64,000 nt of DNA, from the NCBI GenBank assembly GCA_037179515.1, contig JAXCGZ010005701.1:97501-161500 (forward strand). Reading direction: 5' to 3'. Below the pieces are notes generated by a model, which saw nothing but the letters and a program-made list of their open reading frames with translations, did no database searches and was not told where the DNA came from. Position 1 is the first letter of the stretch. Every line of letters begins with the position of its first letter. The translations under genes were made by a program, and so were the position numbers. Below, piece by piece: positions 34,290 through 48,600 of the stretch. Source of the DNA: Halocaridina rubra. Taxonomy: Eukaryota; Arthropoda; Malacostraca; Decapoda; Atyidae.

Positions 34290-34439
34290 ATGCCTCCCAA
34301 GCATCCTTCATCTTCTAAGGCTTCTTGTAGTGAGCCTAAGCGGCAAAGGAAAATGTTAACCATTGTAGATAAAGTGAAACTCTTAGATATGTTGAAAGAA
34401 GGAAAAAAGTTTGTGGATGTCGGCCGCTATTTTACGTAA
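34290..34439 (+). pseudogene. P3 transposase N-terminal fragment
   Basis: From ATG (MPPKHPSSSKASCSEPKRQ) to a TAA created at the deletion junction, 49 residues. It covers the start of the CENP-B-type DNA-binding helix-turn-helix and stops at DVGRYFT. Identical in extent to the fragment in P6. It might still bind transposon ends but cannot catalyse. Confidence 0.8.
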
Positions 34440-34718
34440 ACGTAAAAATTATTGTAAAATATGGAACCTATTAATGTCAAGTCATCATCACCTCATTCAC
34501 GGTAAGTTTTCCTATCACTTTCATAAAAAAATTACGTTGCTTGCTGTTATTTATGATGTAAAGGGTGTTTTTTTAACAGTACAGGGAGGGTTTATACAGT
34601 GTAAACGTAAAAATACATTAAAATATCTATCTACATATAGGCGGATCTCTACATCACGGATTCCCGGGTTCGCGCCGGGTCCCGGAACCGAACTACCGCA
34701 ATAAGTGTTGCAACACTG

Positions 34719-34850
<132 letters not shown>

Positions 34851-35178
34851 CTTGTTCATTTTATGCGCGATTTTTTTATCCGCAAAATTGCAATAATGCC
34901 CCCCAAAAATAATAATAAAATACTCGGATTTCGTGAATAATGCCCCCCCCCCAAAAAAAAAAAAAAAAAAATTTATTGTGACACCAGGATGGACCAAAAA
35001 ATGATAAAATAAAAACAGCCTTTATCAGGCTGTAAAGAGAAACAGATGGAGAGTGTAATGACCTGGCCGATGTGAAGGGATTATAAAAGATGTGTAATGA
35101 ATATCCAGCTCTCTGCTGGGATTTAATATACCTCTGCCTTACTCTCATGTTATCTGTTCCAAAAATTCTCCTTAGATC

Positions 35179-35255
<77 letters not shown>

Positions 35256-35298
35256 TATTATTATTTTTATTATTATTATTATTTATATTATTATTATA

Positions 35299-35344
<46 letters not shown>

Positions 35345-35430
35345 ATCATTATCTTTACGAATTTGAATTAAACCATTCTTTTTACAATAAATAATGTAGT
35401 TTTGGTTGAATGAACAAGAGTTAATTAAAG

Positions 35431-35575
<145 letters not shown>

Positions 35576-35578
35576 TTT

Positions 35579-35742
35579 GATGATGATCTTTTCGTATCGT
35601 AATCCTCTTTGTACTGGTGGAAGAAGCCTCCGCGGGCGCTTATTTACTATATTTAAAAAAAAAAAAATTAGTAAATAAGCGCCCTCGGAGGCTTCTTCCA
35701 CCAGTACAAAGAGGATTACGATAAGAAAAGATCATCATCATT
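35579..35742. repeat. Hairpin with 72-base arms
   Basis: The left arm begins TGATGATGATCTTTTCGTAT and the right arm is its reverse complement, differing at about 2 of 72 positions, around a loop of about 20 A/T-rich bases. Partial arms (CACTTCTTCCAC..AAAGAGGATTAC) also occur at 33176 and 49608. Confidence 0.8.
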
Positions 35743-35744
35743 AT

Positions 35745-36110
35745 ACATTATATATACACCCACCCTACCTCTTGTCATATGTCTATCTAATCTACATTTG
35801 AAGGTGTCTAAGGTATCGGCATTTATTATCCTACTAGGAATACTCTACAGTATTACCAAGCCAATTTTCACCAATTTCCCTTCTGAACCTAAATTTATCA
35901 AGATTAAATCCATTACCCATTACGAGTTCTGGTTTGATCATGAATTTTTAAAACTTTATTAATATCACCCTTGTCAATTTCTTTAAACCATTTATACACG
36001 TCAATCATATCCCCCCTAACTCTGTGCCTCTCTAGAGAATGTAGATTGAGTTTTTTTAATCTGTCATATGGTAGATTTAGGCATTGCATAATTAATATAT
36101 TTTTTCGTTT
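35745..36110 (-). pseudogene. LINE C-terminal fragment (copy 1 of 3)
   Basis: On the minus strand LNLPYDRLKKLNLHSLERHR, then VRGDMIDVYKWFKEIDKG and NKVLKIHDQTRTRNG, match the C-terminal domain of jockey/CR1-type LINE ORF2 (compare RRVRGDMVTVFKFLHGYDR in L1). The reverse transcriptase itself is absent. Its upstream edge joins a non-LINE repeat at the same point as in the other two copies. Confidence 0.75.
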
Positions 36111-36565
36111 TTTAGTCTTGCTTTGGTTATTTATAATTCTTATTTTATCTTTGTATACATTTGCAGATAGAGGTTCGTTCTCCTGCATCTTCCTCCTCTT
36201 CTACCACATAAGTTACTTGCTCAGTGCCACCATGCATGTCCCAGTGTACTGTATAACTGTTGCCCACTGCATAATAGAGTAAAGTATAGTAATGTATGTT
36301 AATTTCTAGCTGTGAAGTGAATATGAATATCTTTTGTATACTCTTAAAAATAGATACAGGGCTTTCTGCTTTGCTATGTAGTAATAAAATATGTTTTTTA
36401 CTTATCTTATATCTTTGGCATGGTGTGTCTATGTAAGGTTTGGAACCTATCTATGCCCTTTATCATTGTTTCCTATGGAAAATAACTCGTTTTTTCATGT
36501 GATTTTTCATATACCCGACACTTCTGAGAACCTATCTAGGCGTTATTCTGAGAACTAGGTGTATA
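36110..36565. repeat. Family R repeat
   Basis: Non-coding sequence shared with 50165-50645 and, reversed, 54977-55420. Landmarks are TGCAGATAGAGGTTCGTTCT, CCACCATGCATGTCCCAGTG and GAGAACCTATCTAGGCGTTA. The right end, CTGAGAACTAGGTG, abuts TA in every copy. No open frame. Confidence 0.65.
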
Positions 36566-36573
36566 TAAATATA

Positions 36574-37099
36574 CAGTGGTGACCTAAACCCACGAACGCC
36601 TGTACCCACGAACAAAATTTTGAACAAATTTTTGCCCCAACCCAAGAACATACATGTGTTGGCCAGGCCACCACATGTCCCACTCGCCCGCTCTCAGTTC
36701 TGCATTGGTGCCCTCACTTGGTGGTTCGTTCATGATCTGTTTGTAGTTATCAGTGGGAGAATGTGACAACTTTTTCTAAGTGTTGGACTTTATTATTTTA
36801 TACTTGGTATCAATTAATGTAAACTGTATACCTTAATATGTACATGTTTTACTTTAGTAGAGTAGCATTCCTTTCTATTATAAATGTAATTTTCCTTTCA
36901 CAGATGAAATACATATAACCTGTACTATATTTCATGTTTTTAGTGACTAAAAAAAATTTAAAATAAATATTTATTGAGATCAGGAACGGATTAATTGAAT
37001 TTACATGTTTTTCAATGGGAAATATAAATCCAACCCACGAACAATCCAACCTAAGAACAATTTTTGGGAACAGATTAAGTTCATGGGCTGGGGTCGCCA

Positions 37100-37102
<3 letters not shown>
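36574..37102. mobile_element. 529-bp pogo-like MITE
   Basis: Ends CAGTGGTGACCTAAACCCAC and, on the other strand, CAGTGGCGACCCCAGCCCAT, with TA on both sides. Repeated CCCACGAAC/CCCAAGAAC motifs follow the ends. It has no transposase. The CAGTGG start and TA target duplication fit Tigger/pogo, but it is a different subfamily from P1-P6. Confidence 0.75.

Positions 37103-37193
<91 letters not shown>
37103..37193. repeat. (TA)n array
   Basis: About 45 units with one break, joining the previous MITE directly to P1. Confidence 0.97.
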
Positions 37194-37196
<3 letters not shown>

Positions 37197-37444
37197 TGTT
37201 ACCCTGGTTATTCGCGCTTCTTGGTTTGCGTTCTCACTCTATCGCATTTTCTTTTTGGATAAATTATTATTTTATTTTATGGGTATACGCGAAAATATTA
37301 AAATATTGAAAAATTTTTTTTCGGTATTTTCATTTTTTTTATTGAAAAAAAATTTTCATTATGTAATTGATAAAAAAAAATTATTTCCCAGCCTACGAAT
37401 AATAAAACAGTAAAAAAATAGTAAAAAACATAAATTTAGATATA

Positions 37445-38725
37445 CAGTGTTGCCTCATTTATCGCGGTAGTTCGGTTCCGGGACCCGCCGCGAACCAGGA
37501 AATCCTCGAAGTAGGATCCGCCTATATGTACATAGATATTTTAATATATTTTTACGTTTACACTGTATAAACCCTCCCTGCATTGTTAAGAAAACACCCT
37601 TTACATTATAAATAACAGCAAGCAACGTAAATTTTTACGAAAGTGATAGATAAAATTACAGTGAATAAGGTGATAATGACGTGACATACATATCATTTAC
37701 TATTATTTTTTCGTTTACGTACTGTATAAACTCTCCCTGCACTGTTAAAAAAAACACCCTTCCCATTATAGATAACAGCAAGCAACGTAAATTTTTATGA
37801 AAGTGATAGGAAAACTTACCGTGAATGTGATGATGACGTGACATACATACTCATTTACAATTATTTTTTCGTTTACGTACTGTATAAACCCTCCCTGCAC
37901 TGTTGAAAAAACACCCTTTACATTATAAATAACAGCAAGCAACGTAAATTTTATGAAAGTGATAGATAAAATTACGGTGAATGAAGTGATAATGACGTGA
38001 CATACATACTCATTTACAATTATTTTTTCGTTTACGTACTGTATAAACCCTCCCTGCACTGTTAAAAAAACACCCTTTACATTATAAATAACAGCAAGCA
38101 ACATAAATTTTTATGAAGGTGATAGATAAAATTACGGTGAATGAGGTGATAATGACGTGACATACATACTCATTTACAATTATTTTTTCGTTTACGTACT
38201 GTAAAAACCCTCCCTGCACTGTTAAAGAAACACCCTTTACATTATAAATAACAGCAAGCAACGTAAATTTTTATGAAAGTGATAGATAAAATTACGGTGA
38301 ATGAGGTGATAATGACGTGACATACATACTCATTTACAATTATTTTTTCATTTACGTACTGTATAAACCCTCCCTGCACTGTTAAAAAAGCACCCTTTAC
38401 ATTATAAATAACAGCAAGCAACGTAAAGTTTTATGAAAGTGATAGATAAAATTACCATGAATGAGGTGATGATGACGTGACACACATTCTCATTTACAAT
38501 TATTTTTTCGTTTACGAACTGTATAAACCCTCCCTGCACTGTTAAAAAAAACACCCTTTACATTATAAATAACAGCACGCAACGTAAATTTAAAAAAAAA
38601 ATGAAAATACTGAAAATGTTTTTTTTCCATATTTTAATATTTTAATAAAATAATAATTTATCCAAAAAAAACTGCGATAGAGTGAGAACGCGAACCAAGA
38701 AGCGCGAATAACTGGGGTAACACTG
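37445..38725 (-). mobile_element. P1n: inverted deletion derivative nested in P1
   Basis: Left end CAGTGTTGCCTCATTTATCG (type B) and right end complement of CAGTGTTACCCCAGTTATTC (type A), flanked by TA on both sides. P2 has the uninterrupted sequence at this point (TTTAGATATACGTACG). Content is only the B end, about 6.5 units of the 160-bp repeat and the A end; leader and transposase are gone. Confidence 0.85.
37552..38590 (-). repeat. 160-bp tandem array in P1n
   Basis: The motif CGTTTACGTACTGTATAAAC recurs at about 37711, 37870, 38029, 38189, 38350 and 38509, spacing 159-161. Each unit contains ACACCCTTTACATTATAAAT and GTGATAGATAAAATTACGG. Confidence 0.92.
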
Positions 38726-39366
38726 TACGTACGTACAGTATAACTCACAGTACAGGGTATTGCATCATGCAAAACTGTGTCCAATAGCGTACAATGTACA
38801 GTATTGGGGTCACAGCTACCTGAGCTAGCATATAATATTTATATTTCCAGTAGTTTTATGATTTTATTGATAAAAAAACGTATTTCTTAGCCTAAGAATA
38901 ATAAAACAGCAAAAAATAGTAAACAGTATTGCACCACGTAAAATACGATACCGGTATCAGTGTTTCGGAAAACGCAAAGGCTCTCACGTACGTGACCTAG
39001 TGAATATCAAAATTCTCATTATTTTATTGATAAAATAAGTATTTCCTGGCCTAAGAATAATAAAACGGTAAAAAATAATATAAAAAAACATATAAAGTAC
39101 TAAAAGTACTTTCACCATGTAAAATACGATACCGCTATCAACGTTTCGGAAAACGAAAAGGCCCTCACCCACGTGACCTAGTGAATATTAAAATTTTCAT
39201 TATTTTATTGATAAAACAAGTATTTCCTAGCCTAAGAATAATAAAACAGTAAAAAATAATAAAAAACATAAAGTACTAACAGTATTTCACCATGTAAAAT
39301 ACGATACCGCTATCAACGTATCGGAAACGAAAAGGCTCTCACCTACGTGAGATAGTTCATGGAATG

Positions 39367-39445
39367 CTATTGGCTGAAAGGTCGGGAGACAACGAATCAC
39401 AGAATTGTTTTTCAATATTTTCTGTATCATGGGGTCTGATTGGCT
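39367..39445 (+). promoter_or_regulatory. Candidate promoter segment with inverted CCAAT boxes
   Basis: GCTATTGGCTG (39367) and TGATTGGCTT (39438) are two reverse CCAAT boxes 150-220 bases before the transposase. They occur only in P1 and P2 (P2: 60070-60140 in reverse), the two copies that keep the full gene; deleted copies lack this segment. This is motif evidence only. Confidence 0.3.
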
Positions 39446-39588
39446 TTTTCATTGCAGTTTGCTTTTCCCTCCAATTTCCAATGTGCCGCCTCACTCGCTC
39501 AGTCTAACTCTCGTGTGCGCCGTTCTCGTTGTGTTTACTAATACGTTTTGCTTGTGATTTTTTGTACTCGCATATTTTAACCTTTGCA

Positions 39589-41342
39589 ATACCTCCCAAG
39601 CATCCTTCATCTTCTAAGGCTTCTTGTAGTGAGCCTAAGCGGCAAAGGAAAATGTTAACCATTGTAGATAAAGTGAAACTCTTAGATATGTTGAAAGAAG
39701 GAAAAAAGTTTGTGGATGTCGGCTGCTATTTTGGCCTCAATGAATCTACTGTGCGTTACATAAAAAAGGACGAGGCAAAGATCAGGAAAACAGCGAGCAT
39801 TTCTTTTAATAAATCGGCGAAGAGGCTCGTATCACCCCGCAATAAGGCAGTAGTGCGCATGGAAGCTGCTTTGGCCCTGTGGATTGCTGATTGCAGAAAG
39901 AAAAACATCGGCTTAGACACCAATATCATACAAACAAAGGCGAAGAGGCTGTACGAGAACCCGATGACGACAGTGGCGACCGTGGAGAGGAGGGGAGAGA
40001 AGAAGATATCGACGACCCACAACCAGGACCCTCCAGCGATTCTCCATCGAGGATACAACCGTTCGTTGCTAGTAGGGGATGGTTCTTCAAATTTCAAAAA
40101 CGCTATGGCCTAAAGAGCGTTTCAGTTTATGGCGAGGCTGCCTCTGCAGATACAGCTGCCGCAGAAAATTACGTCAAGAATGACTTCAAGAAAATTATCA
40201 CTGAAGGGGAATATGTTCTTGAGCAAGTCTTCAACATGGATGAGACTGGGTTATTTTGGAAGAGAATGCCATCTCTCACTTTTCTCTTCAAGGAAGAAGC
40301 TAAAGCCCCGGGATTTAAAGCGCACAAAGATCGCGTTACCCTCATCATGTGTGGGAATGCTGCGGGCTTCATGTTAAAGCCCGGGCTTATCTACAAGTCA
40401 AAGAACCCTAGGGCTTTGAAGAACAAGAATAAGAATCTGCTGCCAGTGTATTGGATGCATAACCCCAAGGCCTGGATCACGAAAAGCATCACATTGGACT
40501 GGTTTCACCAATGCTTTATCCCTCAGGTAAAACTTTATCTTATGGAAAAAGGCCTTGAAATTAAAGTCCTTCTTTTGATGGATAATGCTGGTGGCCACGC
40601 AACCAAGCTCCAATATGGCGGTGTTCAAGTTGAGTTCCTGCCACCGAATACAACGTCACTGATTCAGCCTATGGATCAAGGCGTTATTCGTGCGTTCAAG
40701 GCCCTCTACACATGAAATGCCCTGGCGAACCTAGTTGATTCCATGGATTCGGACAAAGACTTCTCATTGAAGACTTACTGGCATAATTACACGATTGCCA
40801 CACGCCTAAAAAATATTCAGAAAGCAATCAAAGAGATGAAGTCGGCCACAATCAATGCCAGCTGGAAGAAATTGTGGCCCGAAATCATCCACGACTACAA
40901 GGGATTTGCTCCTGTCGAGGTGCAGAAGGCGGCAGTTGCGAAAGCTGTGAAGTTGGCTGCATTGCTAGGAGGAGAAGGCTTTAAAGATATGACTCCCGAA
41001 GATGTGAATGAACTGATTGACTGCCACTCGCAGCCTTTGAGTGATGAAGACTTGGATGAAATGACGAAATCAGCGAGCGAAGAAGAGGAAGAACTTGAGG
41101 AATCGCACGAACCAACTGAAGAACCTGGCCTTACACTCGAACGTTTGGCAGCCATGTATGAACATTACAAAGCACTCCAACAACTCTCGCAGGAACATGA
41201 TGAAAATATGGTTCGTTCGGTGACCTTCTGTAATTTTCTCGACGATGCCATGACTCCTTACCATGCCATGTTCCAACAAATGAAGAAACAACAACAGCAA
41301 CTCCCCATTACCATGTTCTTCCCCCCAAAAAAGCAGTCGTAA
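39589..41342 (+). pseudogene. P1 Tigger-type transposase (CENP-B/jerky family), broken
   Basis: The enzyme binds transposon ends, excises the element and inserts it at TA. The N-terminus (KHPSSSKASCSEPKRQRKML) leads to a psq-type helix-turn-helix; the start codon is ATA where the other copies have ATG. A 16-base deletion near 39957 shifts frame. The second frame (39891-40715) has a CENP-B HTH ending GWFFKFQKRYGLK, then the DDE core: VFNMDETGLFWK (Asp 1), LLLMDNAGGHA (Asp 2) and SLIQPMDQGVIRAF (Asp 3). A TGA at 40713 replaces an Arg codon. The rest to 41342 has an acidic stretch EEEEELEESHEPTEEPG and a Gln-rich end. All three catalytic residues remain. Confidence 0.88.
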
Positions 41343-41394
41343 AGCTTTTATTGGCTGTGAAATAATTTCCTCCGGGGTCGAGAATGATGATGAT

Positions 41395-42530
41395 CACCTC
41401 ATTCACGGTAAGTTTACCTATCATGTACAAATGTATGTCACGTCATCATCACCTCATTCACCGTAATTTTATCTATCACTTTCATAAAAATTTACGTTGC
41501 GTGCTGTTATTTATAATGTAAAGGGTGTTTTTTTTAACAGTGCAGGGAGGGTTTATACAGTTCGTAAACGAAAAAATAATTGTAAATGAGTATGTGTGTC
41601 ACGTCATCATCACCTCATTCATCGTAATTTTATCTATCTCTTTCATAAAAATTTACGTTGCTTGCTGTTATTTATAATGTAAAGGGTGTTTTTTTAACAG
41701 TGCAGGGAGGGTTTATACAGTTCGTAAACGAAAAAATAATTGTAAATGAGTATGTATGTCACGTCATTATCACCTCATTCACCGTAATTTTATCTATCAC
41801 TTTCATAAAAATTTACGTTGCTTGCTGTTATTTATAATGTAAAGGGTGTTTTTTTAACAGTGCAGGGAGGGTTTATACAGTACGTAAACGAAAAAATAAT
41901 TGTAAATGAGTATGTATGTCACGTCATTATCACCTCATTCACCGTAATTTTATCTATCACTTTCATAAAAATTTACGTTGCTTGCTGTTATTTATAATGT
42001 AAAGGGTGTTTTTTTAACAGTACAAGGAGGGTTTATACAGTACGTAAATGAAAAAATAATTGTAAATGAGTATGTATGTCACGTCATCATCACCTCATTC
42101 ACCATAATTTTATCTATCACTTTCATAAAAATTTACGTTGCTTGCTGTTATTTATAATGTAAAGGGTGTTTTTTTAACAGTTCAGGGAGGGTTTATACAG
42201 TACGTAAACGAAAAAATAATTGTAAATGAGTATGTATGTCACGTCATCATCACATTCACGGTAAGTTTTCCTATCACTTTCATAAAAATTTACGTTGCTT
42301 GCTGTTATCTATAATGTTAAGGGTGTTTTTTTAACAGTGCAGGGAGGGTATACAGTACGTAAATGAAAAAATAATTGTAAATGAGTATGTATGTCACGTC
42401 ATTATCACCTCATTCACCGTAATTTTATCTATCAGTTTCATAAAAATTTACGTTGCTTTCTGTTATTTATAATGTAAAGGGTGTTTTTTTAACAGTGCAG
42501 GGAGGGTTTATACAGTGTAAACGTAAAAAT
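41395..42530 (+). repeat. 160-bp subterminal tandem array of P1
   Basis: About seven units, opposite in direction to the array in P1n. Each begins near CGTCATCATCACCTCATTCA and contains AAAGGGTGTTTTTTTAACAG then TGCAGGGAGGG. Units one and six read CACGGTAAGTTT where the others read CACCGTAATTTT. Confidence 0.92.
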
Positions 42531-42630
42531 ATATTAAAATATCTATGTACATATAGGCGGATCCTACTTCGCGGATTTCCTGGTTCGCGCCGGGTCCCGG
42601 AACCGAACTACCGCGATAAGTGAGGCAACA

Positions 42631-44702
<2,072 letters not shown>

Positions 44703-45654
44703 TGATCACCTGCTGGATCGCATTTCTTGGTTCTTGTTTTCACTGTACCACGTTTTTTTTTTTGGCAAATTATTATTTTATTCTTTGGATATATTCAAAA
44801 ATATTAAAATATTTAAAAAATAAAAAATTCTCAGTATTTTCATTTTTTTTATTGAAAATACATATTTCATTATCTAATTGATAAAAAATATTTATTCCCC
44901 AGCCTACGAATAATAAAACAGTAAAAAATAGTAAAAAACTTAAATTTAGATACAAGTACGTACAGTATAACTCACAGTAGTGCATCATGCGAAATAGTGT
45001 CCGATAGCGTACAGTGTATTAGGGTCGCAGCTACGTGAGCTAGCATATATATTTACATTTCCAGTAGTTTCATGATTTTATTGATAAAAAAAGTATTTCT
45101 TAGCCTAAGAATAATAGAAAAGTAAAAAATAGTAAAAAACAGAAATACTAACAGTATTGCAACACGTAAAATACGATACCGCTATCACCGTTTCGGACAA
45201 AGGCTCGTTCGGTCTAACTCACCTGTGCGCCGTTCACGTTGTGCTTATTAAACGTTTTGCTTGTGTCCGATAGCGTACAATGTATTGGGGTCGTAACTAC
45301 GTGAGCTAGCATATATATTTATATTTCCAGTAGTTTCATGATTTTATTGATAAAAAAAATTTATTTCTTAGCCTAAGAATAATAAAACAGTAAAAAATAG
45401 TAAAAAAACATAAATACTAACAGTATTGCAACATGTAAAATACGATACCGCTATCAGCGTTTCTGACAAAGGCGCGTTCAGTCTAACTCACGTGTGCGCC
45501 GTTCACATTGTGCTTATTAAACGTTTTGCTTGTGTCCGATAGCGTACAATGTATTGGGGTCGCAGCTATGTGAGCTAGCATATATATTTATATTTCCAGT
45601 AGTTTCATGATTTTATTGCTAAAAAAACGTATTTCTTAGCCTAAGAATAATAAA

Positions 45655-48600
45655 AGCCTCTGGGTTGCTAGAAATAGCAGACCAGTGCCGGTCCCAAGCC
45701 CGGAAAAATGGGGAGGGTTGGCGTCAGGAAGGGCATCCGGCTGTAAAACCCTTTTGCCAAAACCCATGGATAGCAGTCGAGAGAATACCGAAGATGGCCA
45801 GGGCATACCCCGCTCACGCGACGCACAGAGGAGCCCGACCTCTGTTGAAACTGGACGAGGGTTACCGCATCAATATGGACGGGTGCGGCTAAAGAAGCGA
45901 GTCCATACCCTGAGGATTGCTACTCTTAACATCGGTAGCATGACTGGTAGAGGAAGAGAAGTTGCGGATTTGATGGAGAGAAGGAAGATTAACATACTGT
46001 GTGTACAAGAGACAAGATGGAAAGGAAATAAAGCGCGAGATTTGGGTGGAGGCTACAAGTTGATATACAGTGGAGCGGATGAGAGAGGAAGAAATGGAGT
46101 GGGTGTGGTGCTAGACCCCCAAACCAAGGAGGAGCTGGTGGAGGTGGTGAGGAAGAGCAGCAGGATTTTGAGGATCAAGTTGGTATATGGTCAGGAAGCA
46201 ATAAACGTGATCAGCGCATATGCCCCCCAAGTTGGGTGCGATGACGCAGAGAAGGAAACATTCTGGCAAGAAATGGACGAAGTACAGAGGGAGGTCCCGC
46301 CGGGGGAGAGGTGTGTCGTGGGCGGCGACTTAAACGGGCATATAGGACATGACAACGATGGAGTGAGACGAGTTCATGGAGGCAAAGGTACTGGAGTGAA
46401 AAACCAGGAGGGGGAGAGCGTGCTGGAATTTGCCATAGCATTTGACATGGCGATCCTGAACACGTTCTTCATGAAAAACAGCTACCGGACATACAGGAGT
46501 GGTCCCAGAGAGAGTCAAATCGACTTCCTCCTGTATCGAAGAGAAAACATCCGAGAAGTGGAAGGCTGTAAAGTACTACAAGGAGAGAGTGTGGGAGCGC
46601 AGCACAGCCCAGTTGTGGCAAAGCTGGTTGTAAGGACGCGAAGGACCGGAGTCGAGAGGGGAGAACCTAGGATCAAGTGGTGGAAACTCAAGGATGAGGT
46701 GGTGCGGCAGGAGTTCAAGAGGAAAGCACTACAAAGGATAGAAGAGGCAGAGGAGGTGGATCAGTGGTGGAAAAGGAACAGTGAAGTGATCAGGAGTAGG
46801 GCAGAGGAAGTCCTCGGAAAGTCATCTGGAAAGAAGCCGAGAAACGGAAAAGAGTCTTGGTGGTGGTCCTCAAATTGCAAAGAGAAGATAGAAAAGAAGA
46901 AAGAGATGAAGAAAGCTTACGACAAGGAAAGAACAGAGGAGCGTAAAGCTATGTTGAAAGATGCAAATAAGGAGGCGAAGAGGGCTGTAGCACAGGCGCG
47001 TGCAGCAGCACTGCAGGATATGTATGAGAACCTTGAAACAAAGGAGGGACAGAAGAAAATCTATAAGTTAGTAAAAGAAAGGAACAGATCGACAAAGGAC
47101 CTAACATCAATAAAGCAAATCAAGGATAAGAACGGAAGAGTGCTTACTGACCCCGACATGATTAAAATGCGGTGGAGGGACTACTACGAAGAACTTCTAA
47201 ATCAGGAAAATCCAAGAATACGAAGAGGTGAAGGAGTGGGAATGGAGGGAGAGGTAGATGCTGTGAGTGAGGCGGAAGTCAGAGAAGCGTTGAAGAAGAT
47301 GAAAAATGGAAAGTCAGTAGGGCCAGACCAGATTCCTGCAGAGGTATGGAAGAGTTTAGGCGAAGAAGGGATACGGGTGCTGACAAAGTTCCTGAACATG
47401 GTGATGAAGGAAGAGACTATCCCGAACGAGTGGAGAGATAGTATAATGGTACCGATTTTCAAAGAAAAGGGAGACATCCAGAGTTGCAACAACTATAGAG
47501 GAATTAAGCTAACATCTCACACTATGAAGCTGCTGGAAAGAGTGTTGGATAAAAGGCTGAGGGAGGAGACAGAAGTTTGTAGTGAGCAGTTTGGTTTTAT
47601 GAAAGGTCGAGGAACAATGGATGCAGTATTCGCAATGAGGCAGACAATGGAAAAATATAGAGATAAGCAAAGAGGGCTGTACATGGCGTTTATTGACCTG
47701 GAAAAAGCTTAGGATCGGGTCCCGAGAAGCGAGGTGTGGAGGAGTATGAGGTCGAAGGGAGTGAAGGAGAAGTATGTCAAGATAGTTCAGGACATATACA
47801 GGGAAGCCACAACAAGAGTAAGAAGTACAGTTGGAACTACAGAGCCTTTTCAGGTGAAAGTTGGACTCCATCAGGGATCAGCTCTTAGCCCTATCTATTT
47901 AACCTTCTCATGGATGTGATGGTGGAGGAAGTGACAAAGGAGGCACCATGGAGCATGCTCTTTGCAGACGATATTGTTTTGGTCTCCAAGAGCCGTGAAG
48001 AATTGCAAGAGAGGTTGGAGCTATGGAGGGGTTTGCTGGAGGATTACGGACTGAAGGTGAGCAGACAGAAAACGGAGTACCTGGAGTGCAATGTGACACA
48101 AGGAGGCGACCTGTTCATGCAAGACCACAAGCTCCCAAAGGCGGACGCCTTCAAATACCTCGGCTCCTACGTAACGAAGGATGGAGACCTAGAGAGAGAG
48201 ATTGATCATAGGATCCAGGTAGCGTGGAACAGCTGGAAGAGAACATCAGGGGTGCTATGTGTCAAGAAAATCAGTGCTAGAGTGAAAGGAAAAGTGTACA
48301 AGTCAGTTGTGAGACCAGCGTTGCTGTACGGTGCGGAGACATGGCCGGTGAAAAAGGTTCAAGAAAGGAAGATAGATGTCGCAGAAATGAGAATGCTGAG
48401 GTGGATGTGTGGGGTGACGAGGGAGGACAGGATACGAAATGACCAGATCAGAGGTACAGTGAAGGTGGTGGAGGCGTCGGCGAAAGCGCAGAAGAGGAGA
48501 TTACAGTGGTTCGGTCATGTGAAGAGGAGAGAAGAAGACTACGTGGGTGTGAGAGTGATGGAGCTGGACGTGGAGGGCAGACGTAGACGAGGAAGACCTA

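Larger units (their letters stand above)
33234..34718 (+). mobile_element. P3: non-autonomous Tigger/pogo derivative
   Basis: The left end is CAGTGTTACCCCGGTTATTC (end type A) and the right end is the complement of CAGTGTTGCAACACTTATTG (end type B), both against TA arrays. Inside are a 5' leader with a tandem duplication of about 275 bases (33715-34250), 50 codons of transposase N-terminus (34290-34439) and one copy of the 160-bp subterminal unit. It has the same internal deletion junction as P6, so both derive from one deleted ancestor. Confidence 0.82.

Noticed and set aside
36180..36300. Host exon near ATGCATGTCCCAGTGTACTG
   Set aside because: The same sequence recurs in three to six copies as family R, without a conserved frame.
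37552..38590. CRISPR array or centromeric satellite for the 160-bp repeats
   Set aside because: Units are directly contiguous with no unique spacers, and their borders coincide with a transposon end. They are transposon subterminal repeats.
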